Source of the DNA: CAZKEW01 sp964558915
GTDB lineage: Bacteria > Acidobacteriota > Aminicenantia > Aminicenantales > UBA8522
NCBI GenBank assembly: GCA_964558915.1
Contig: CAZLFV010000082.1
Coordinates: 1 to 12,467 of the forward strand
DNA length: 12,467 nucleotides
Direction: 5' to 3'
The notes under the pieces are model-generated. The model was not told the DNA's origin, searched no databases, and saw only the letters and a list, made by a program, of their open reading frames with translations. The number at the start of each line of letters is the position of its first letter. The stretch's first letter is position 1. Positions 7,679-12,467 of this stretch are shown here, piece after piece. A program made the translations under genes and the position numbers.

Positions 7679-8059
7679 ATGAGACTCACCGACGCGGAAT
7701 GGCAAATCATGAACGCCCTCTGGAAACGATATCCGGCAACGGCCCGGGAAATCGCGGAAAACCTTTCCGGCGAGACCCAGTGGGCTTACACGACCATCAA
7801 GACACTTCTGGCCAGGCTGGCTGCGAAAAACGCAGTGAGCGAGCAAAAGCGGGGGAACACGAGCGTTTACGAACCCCTGGTCAGCCTGAAGAAGGCCCGC
7901 AGGACCGCTCTCCGCACTTTTCTCAACCAGGCTTTTGACGGGGCCGTCGAGCCCCTCCTCAATTTCCTCGCCGAGGAGCGGAAGCTTACGGATAAACAAC
8001 GCGCGGAGTTGGCCAAGATCCTGCAAAACGAGGAAGCCAAAAAAGGGGGGAAACCATGA
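7679..8059 (+). CDS. blaI: BlaI/MecI/CopY-family transcriptional repressor
   Basis: A 126-residue winged-helix repressor of the Penicillinase_R family, at the usual length. The ATG at 7679 is preceded by AGGAGG (7669-7674), with a rather short four-base spacer. The DNA-binding domain (about 1-70) shows LTDAEWQIMNALWKRYPATA, then WAYTTIKTLLARLAAKNAV and the wing EQKRGNTSVYEPLV. The C-terminal dimerisation part contains LLNFLAEERKLT. Its N95-F96 pair aligns by eye with the Asn101-Phe102 bond cut in staphylococcal BlaI and MecI when the BlaR1/MecR1 protease is activated. The gene overlaps the M56 protease gene by 4 bp (ATGA), the standard layout of a proteolysis-controlled repressor pair. The symbol refers to the family. 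A role in beta-lactam resistance is not implied. Confidence 0.94.
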   Translation: MRLTDAEWQIMNALWKRYPATAREIAENLSGETQWAYTTIKTLLARLAAKNAVSEQKRGNTSVYEPLVSLKKARRTALRTFLNQAFDGAVEPLLNFLAEERKLTDKQRAELAKILQNEEAKKGGKP

Positions 8060-11016
8060 TCGTCGCAATCAATCAAATCGCCCAAACCTGGTGGGATTGG
8101 ATGGGTCCGATGTTTTGGCAGGTCAGCCTGTTGATCCTAATCGTCACCGCACTCGATTTTCTTCTCCGCCGTTGGGCTTGGCCCCAGGTCCGCTACACTC
8201 TCTGGCTTCTTGTCCTCATCAAGCTCGTCATTCCTCCGACGTGGACCATGCCGAGCAGTCTGATCTCTAAGTGGCAGCCCCTGGTCCAGGCCAGGATCGA
8301 GGAGCGGCTCGGCATCTATCTGCGGGCGCCGGCTGCCGCCGAACCCCTCCAGATGGCTCCATCCATCCCCGCCTTCAAGACAGCCGCAGTTCCGGCCGGC
8401 GAACTTGCCGGACAATCCGGAAAAACGCAGCCGGGCGAGTCCTCTTCGCTGACTCCAAGCCGCGCGCTCGGATGGAAAGCGATTGTCATGCTGGCATGGA
8501 TTCTCGGCATGGGGGTTTTTGTCGCACTCCTGGCAGTCCGAATCTCGACGCTCCGTCGCTGGCATAAGAAGCAGGTTGAAAAAAAGGTGATCCCCGTCTG
8601 GTATTTCGAACTTCTTGTCGAAACCACAAAACGCCTTAAACTGGGGCGGCTGCCGGCCATCGTCTTTTCCAAAGACGCGAAAGCCCCGGCCGTGTACGGG
8701 ATGTTCAGGCCGGTGCTTCTCCTCCCGGCCAGCTACCTGGATTCCCTCTCGCGTGAAGACGCCGAACACGTCCTCCTCCATGAGCTGGCCCATCTCAAGC
8801 GCGGCGACCTCTGGCTTCACGGCCTCTGTCTTCTGCTCCAGATCATCTACTGGTTCAACCCGCTGCTAGTCTGGACGCGGAGGCAGATGAGGCACGTCCG
8901 CGAGATCTGCTGCGACCTGACCATCGCCAATGTCTTAAAGGAGAAAACTATGAAATATCGTGAAACCCTTCTCAACACGGCCAGGGAACTCCTGACCCAG
9001 ACGGCCGAGCCCGGGATGGGTCTGCTGGGCGTCTTCGAGGATCCCTTCCGGCTGGTAGCTCGGCTGAGATGGCTGGAGAAGAAGACATGGCGCACGCGGA
9101 AGCTCATGACTGCGGCTGTCGCCCTCGTGGCGCTCTTCATGATCGCGGCCGTCCTGCCCATGGGGAGCGGCGTGCAGGAGGGCGCCGCAGGTGGACAAGC
9201 GAACAAAAAATTCACCCTCAAGAAACTCGGGCAGGTCCAGGGTCAACTTCTGGGTGCGGTCTCCCCGGATGGAAAGTATGTCTCCTTCGTGGATTGGAAC
9301 ACGGGGGACCTGGCCGTGCGTGAAGTGGCCACTGGCCAAGAAAAAAGGCTCACGGATAAAGGCCCTTGGACTCAATCCAGAGCTCAGGCCTTTCAGTCCC
9401 GTTGGTCGCCCGACGGGCAGAAAATCGTCTACGACTGGTGGGACTGGGACAAAGAGCCCGGGTTCGTCGGAATCCGGGTTGTCGGCCTGGACGGACAGGC
9501 GCCCCGGACGATCTACCAGGTGCCCGATAATGAGCTCACCATAACCTATGCCTGGTCCCCTGACGGCAAGCGGATTCTGGTGCTTCACAGCGTGATACCT
9601 CCCGGGAAAACAGGACGAGACTGGAGAGATAAGGTCGGGAAAATTTCTCTAATCGGCATCGAAGACGGCTCGGTCCAAGTCCTCAGAGAATTGGATCTCG
9701 GGAGCTTTGCCTACAACCAGTACCTCGATATGGACCTGTCACCTGACGGACGCTTTGTCGCCTATAGCATTCCCGTTGGAGGAAACGCTTTTAATAAAGA
9801 CATCATTCTGCTCTCCGTCGAAGACCTGAAGGAGATTCCGCTCGTCGAACATCCGGCCAACGAAAATCTCATCGGGTTCACACCGGACGGCGCTTACCTG
9901 TTGTTCACCAGCAACCGCCGGGGAAGCACCGACGCCTGGATGATTCCTGTATCGAACGGACGAGCCGCCGGTGCCGCCGTGATGCTGGCTGAGGGAGCCG
10001 GGAACATCGCGCCTCTGGGCTTCACCGCCGAGGGAAGCTTCTTCTATGCTACGGGGAGACCCGAGGAAAACCTCTACATCGCCGAACTCGACTCAAAAAC
10101 GGGACAAGTTGTAAGAGTTCCCCAGGAACCGATCCCCCATCTCGGGAACGAATCCCATTCGCCGGCCTACTCGCCTGACGGCCGGCTGCTTGCTTACGTC
10201 TCCAATCGAGGAGGACGAGGGTTCGCTGCCCGCTTCGTTATCTGCATCCGCTCACTGGATTCCGGACGAGAGAGGGAAATCTTGCCGGAGTACAATTTCA
10301 TGTGCCTCAAATGGTCGCCCGACGGCCGGACGCTTCTTGCCCGGGCCTTTGACGGCAACGACCGAAGTGCGCACAGTCTCCTGGCCGCGATCGATGTCGA
10401 AACGGGCGAAGTCCGGGTGATCAAAAAATGTGAGGCAGCGCGTCTTGATCAGACAATCATGGAGTTTAATTGGTCAAAAGACGGGCGGGCGGTGTTCTAT
10501 GTTTTGAACACCTTTTCGCAAAAACTCAGTCAACTCCTTGTCCGTGACATTGAAAGCGGGAGCGAAAAGGAGTTGTACCGCGCCCCGAGCTGGGCCGAGA
10601 GGTTCAATATTTCGCGGTCTCCGGACGGGCGGTGGCTGGCCGTGATGAACTACAGGGGAATGGAGGAAAAAAGAAGGACGCTGCGGATCATCTCGGCCGA
10701 CGGCAAGGAGAGGCGAGACCTGATCACTTTTGAAGATACTCATAATGGTCCCGCCTGGACGACGTGGACGCCGGACGGCAAGTCCATCCTGTTTCCCAAG
10801 CACGACCCCAAGGAGGAGGGAAAAAGCCAGCTCTGGCGCATTCCCGTCCAGGGAGGGGATAGTGAGAAGCTCGACATCGAAATGTGGGGTTTTTACAACC
10901 TGACTTTTGATCCCGACGGGACCCGGTTGGCCTTCAGCTCGAAGGGTCCTTCACTCAAGCAGCCTGAACTCTGGGTGATGGAGAACTTCCTGCCGAACCG
11001 CCCGAACGAAAAATAG
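8056..11016 (+). CDS. BlaR1-like M56 metallopeptidase fused to a PD40 beta-propeller sensor region
   Basis: A 986-residue membrane protein whose ATG at 8056 overlaps the blaI stop, after a G-rich ribosome site. Membrane helices lie at about 19-38, 46-62, 141-161 and 350-368, with an extracytoplasmic loop at about 63-139. The M56 zinc-protease domain (about 165-345) has H242-E-L-A-H246, a hydrophobic membrane-associated stretch right after it, and the likely third zinc ligand E283 in VREICCDLTI. Canonical BlaR1 and MecR1 end in a penicillin-binding domain with SxxK and KTG motifs, which I do not see. Instead about 600 residues after the last helix carry 11-12 PD40 motifs (VSPDGKYVSF at about 402, WSPDGQKIVY, YSPDGRLLAY, WTPDGKSILF, final WVMENFLP). 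Topology places this propeller outside the cytoplasm. By analogy with BlaR1, a signal sensed there would activate the cytoplasmic protease and remove BlaI. The ligand is unknown. Confidence 0.92.
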   Translation: MIVAINQIAQTWWDWMGPMFWQVSLLILIVTALDFLLRRWAWPQVRYTLWLLVLIKLVIPPTWTMPSSLISKWQPLVQARIEERLGIYLRAPAAAEPLQMAPSIPAFKTAAVPAGELAGQSGKTQPGESSSLTPSRALGWKAIVMLAWILGMGVFVALLAVRISTLRRWHKKQVEKKVIPVWYFELLVETTKRLKLGRLPAIVFSKDAKAPAVYGMFRPVLLLPASYLDSLSREDAEHVLLHELAHLKRGDLWLHGLCLLLQIIYWFNPLLVWTRRQMRHVREICCDLTIANVLKEKTMKYRETLLNTARELLTQTAEPGMGLLGVFEDPFRLVARLRWLEKKTWRTRKLMTAAVALVALFMIAAVLPMGSGVQEGAAGGQANKKFTLKKLGQVQGQLLGAVSPDGKYVSFVDWNTGDLAVREVATGQEKRLTDKGPWTQSRAQAFQSRWSPDGQKIVYDWWDWDKEPGFVGIRVVGLDGQAPRTIYQVPDNELTITYAWSPDGKRILVLHSVIPPGKTGRDWRDKVGKISLIGIEDGSVQVLRELDLGSFAYNQYLDMDLSPDGRFVAYSIPVGGNAFNKDIILLSVEDLKEIPLVEHPANENLIGFTPDGAYLLFTSNRRGSTDAWMIPVSNGRAAGAAVMLAEGAGNIAPLGFTAEGSFFYATGRPEENLYIAELDSKTGQVVRVPQEPIPHLGNESHSPAYSPDGRLLAYVSNRGGRGFAARFVICIRSLDSGREREILPEYNFMCLKWSPDGRTLLARAFDGNDRSAHSLLAAIDVETGEVRVIKKCEAARLDQTIMEFNWSKDGRAVFYVLNTFSQKLSQLLVRDIESGSEKELYRAPSWAERFNISRSPDGRWLAVMNYRGMEEKRRTLRIISADGKERRDLITFEDTHNGPAWTTWTPDGKSILFPKHDPKEEGKSQLWRIPVQGGDSEKLDIEMWGFYNLTFDPDGTRLAFSSKGPSLKQPELWVMENFLPNRPNEK

Positions 11017-11056
11017 GAAAAAGCGGGATCATGGAGCCGAAAGCAAAAAAAGGACC

Positions 11057-11680
11057 TCAGCCCTTCTCGGAAGCAAGAAAAGTCATCAGAATTCCTCTAA
11101 CGACGTAGTGTGCTCCGGAGATTACGGTGGCTGCCAGGGCAAGGAGGAAAACTGCCTGAAGAACGGATGGTGAGGAGAGAGAAGACAGGAAGGAGAAGCG
11201 GCTCCAGGATGAGGACCGAACGTAATTGGCCAGGAGGACGAGGAAGACAGTCCCGACTTGAAGGACTGTGCTGAGCTTTCCGAAGGCGGATGGGGGGAAA
11301 TCTTTGCTGCCTTTCCAGAGATAGAGTACAACTCCTCCCAGGATTATGAGCAGGTCCCGGCAAACAACCACAGCTGTGAGCCACAGTGGGATCATATATT
11401 CGAGATCCATGTCTTTGAATGTCAGCAGAATAAATGCCGTGGACAACAGCAACTTGTCTGCGATAGGATCGATCAGTGTGCCGATTTTGGTCTTGAGTTT
11501 CCAGAGCCGCGCCGTCAGCCCGTCGAGAACGTCTGTCAGTCCGGCCAGAGCGAAGACAGCCAGAGAGCCGAAGCCCTTTTTTTGTAAAACCATAATAACA
11601 AACGCCGGGACAAGGGCTATCCTGATTAGAGTGAGGATGTTCGGAATAGTCAGCAGGCGTTCCCTGGTTTGAGTATCCAT
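11057..11680 (-). CDS. pgsA: CDP-diacylglycerol--glycerol-3-phosphate 3-phosphatidyltransferase (PGP synthase)
   Basis: A 207-residue integral membrane enzyme of the CDP-alcohol phosphatidyltransferase family, close to the normal PgsA length. It makes phosphatidylglycerol phosphate from CDP-diacylglycerol and sn-glycerol-3-phosphate. The complete catalytic signature DxxDGxxARx8GxxxDxxxD is present: D50, D53-G54, A57-R58, G67, D71 and D75. The N-terminus, TIPNILTLIRIALVPAF, is typical of PgsA rather than of PssA or cardiolipin synthases, and several hydrophobic helices follow. The ATG at 11680 lies only 5 bases after the stop of the upstream TPR-SLH gene and lacks a clear Shine-Dalgarno sequence, so translational coupling is likely. 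It converges with the M56 fusion gene across a 40-bp gap (11017-11056) in which I see no clear terminator hairpin. Confidence 0.92.
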   Translation of the reverse strand: MDTQTRERLLTIPNILTLIRIALVPAFVIMVLQKKGFGSLAVFALAGLTDVLDGLTARLWKLKTKIGTLIDPIADKLLLSTAFILLTFKDMDLEYMIPLWLTAVVVCRDLLIILGGVVLYLWKGSKDFPPSAFGKLSTVLQVGTVFLVLLANYVRSSSWSRFSFLSSLSSPSVLQAVFLLALAATVISGAHYVVRGILMTFLASEKG

Positions 11681-11685
11681 TCTGA

Positions 11686-12421
11686 CTATTTGGCCAGGGC
11701 GATAAGGATGTCTATCGTCTTAATCGCTTCCGGGCCTGAAACGGGCTGGTCAGGCTTGAATGTCTTGTCCGGGTAGAGTTCCATAACCTGGTAGGAGAGG
11801 ACCTGGCTGATCGGCTGGTAGTAGAAATGGTCAGGGGAGACGTCCGGGATCCTGATTCTTTCCAGAGGGATCTGATATATAAACCGATGTCCTCTCTGTT
11901 TGAGGTAGTTGATAACCCGAAAGACAGTTTCGGCGAGTTCTGCTCTGGTCATAATTTTTTTTGGCTGAAAGCCGTGGTTGGCGTAGACCTCCATAAGATT
12001 CAAGGAGGTGATTTTGAGGATGAACTTGGAGGCCCAGGAAGCGGAAATATCTATTATAATGGGCGGTTGAGGAGTCAGTTCAGGAAAAAAGTCCTTCAGC
12101 CTGACAGCCAATAGTGCGGCCACGTCCTCGCGGGTCACGGCCTCCTGAAGGGGAATCTCGTTATAGCGGCTGGGGAGTTCGTAAATCCCGAGCCTGTTCT
12201 TGAGGCTTTCGATCTGGTCTCTGGCCTTCTTGTTATTTTTGTCCAGCTCGAGGATTTCCTCGTAAACTTCGAGGCTTCTTTCATACTGCTTTGCTTCGGC
12301 AAGCGTTGCCGCGTAGCGTTCCAGGATTCCCGTATCGTCAGGCCGGCTGGCCGCAGCCGCTTTTATATGAACCAGCGCGCTGGAGAGGTTGTTTTCTTTT
12401 TTATAAATATCAGCCATGGCC
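11686..12421 (-). CDS. TPR and SLH-domain protein (5' truncated by contig end)
   Basis: The genomic part encodes 244 residues ending at a TAG (11686-11688). The frame stays open to the right, but the ten residues MGSEMCIRDR before the genomic part are translated adapter, so the true N-terminus is missing. Residues about 1-80 of the genomic part are TPR-like (ALVHIKAAAASRPDD, YERSLEVYEEILELDKNNKKA). The remainder has S-layer-homology-like units: TREDVAALLAVRL, then VYANHGFQPKKIMTRAELAE, then PDVSPDHFYYQPISQVL with ELYPDKTFKPDQPVSGPEA. SLH units bind cell-wall-linked polymers, so the protein is probably exported and cell-wall associated, but its signal peptide is not in the window. It is upstream of pgsA with a 5-base gap, probably in one operon. 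Confidence 0.82.
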
Positions 12422-12467
12422 CTGTCTCTTATACACATCTCCGAGCCCACGAGACCGTACTAGATCT
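12422..12467. other. Illumina Nextera adapter and i7 index (sequencing artefact)
   Basis: CTGTCTCTTATACACATCT (12422-12440) is the Nextera transposon mosaic-end sequence. CCGAGCCCACGAGAC (12441-12455) is the read-2 adapter. CGTACTAG (12456-12463) is the N702-type i7 index, and ATCT is the start of the P7 tail. These bases are not from the organism. Read on the minus strand they create the well-known spurious peptide MGSEMCIRDR. Confidence 0.98.

Noticed and set aside
7477..7938. A 153-residue open frame across the intergenic region and blaI
   Set aside because: It runs through a palindromic repeat, a promoter and an operator, then overlaps blaI out of frame, and its composition resembles no protein family.
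8137..8820. A 227-residue antisense open frame within the M56 gene
   Set aside because: It is opposite a clearly conserved M56 domain in a GC-rich gene, and the translation has no recognisable domain or start signal.
7679..11016. A beta-lactam resistance operon
   Set aside because: There is no beta-lactamase or PBP2a-like gene in the window, and the sensor part lacks penicillin-binding motifs.
12422..12450. MGSEMCIRDR as the real start of the TPR-SLH protein
   Set aside because: It is the translation of the Nextera adapter, a known artefact peptide.
1..12467. CRISPR arrays, tRNA or rRNA genes
   Set aside because: No regularly spaced direct repeats, cloverleaf-like segments or rRNA-like stretches were seen.

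Overview
The window looks like one contig from a Gram-negative-type bacterium with moderately high GC and tightly packed genes. It carries an envelope-polysaccharide glycosyltransferase, an undecaprenyl-phosphate sugar transferase, exported PD40 (TolB-like) beta-propeller proteins and a BlaI/BlaR-type regulator. The abundance of long PD40 proteins, one with an N-terminal TPR module, and the shared 'ENFLP' C-termini suggest Acidobacteriota or Candidatus Aminicenantes. This is a guess from family resemblance, not a proven placement. The right end is not biological: the last 46 bases are Illumina Nextera adapter plus an i7 index, so the true genomic sequence stops at about 12421.

Layout. (1) 1-2518, plus strand: the end of a polysaccharide operon, with a 5'-truncated GT4 (WbaZ-like) glycosyltransferase overlapping by 4 bp a full-length polyprenyl-phosphate sugar-1-phosphate transferase (WcaJ/WbaP type). 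(2) 2519-2604: a short convergent gap holding a small palindromic repeat. (3) 7425 down to 2605, minus strand: an apparent operon of a membrane histidine kinase with a large extracytoplasmic domain, an OmpR-type response regulator, and an exported TPR + 12-repeat PD40 protein. (4) 7426-7678: a divergent intergenic region with a 56-bp palindromic element (REP/RAYT type), then a near-consensus sigma70 promoter with a BlaI-type operator. (5) 7679-11016, plus strand: a BlaI/MecI-family repressor overlapping by 4 bp a BlaR1-like M56 metallopeptidase. Its expected C-terminal penicillin-binding sensor is replaced by a roughly 600-residue PD40 propeller region. (6) 12421 down to 11057, minus strand: a 5'-truncated TPR + SLH-domain protein followed by a PgsA-type phosphatidylglycerophosphate synthase.

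How the parts may work together. The most notable content is two divergent signalling units that share a related, probably periplasmic, propeller. In the BlaI unit, the propeller is fused to a transmembrane zinc protease that would be expected to inactivate BlaI. In the kinase unit, the propeller is a separate exported protein encoded downstream of the regulator. The two propellers have about the same number of PD40 motifs and nearly matching C-terminal blades, so they appear paralogous. I infer that they sense or process related envelope signals. No ligand can be read from the sequence, and nothing indicates beta-lactam sensing.
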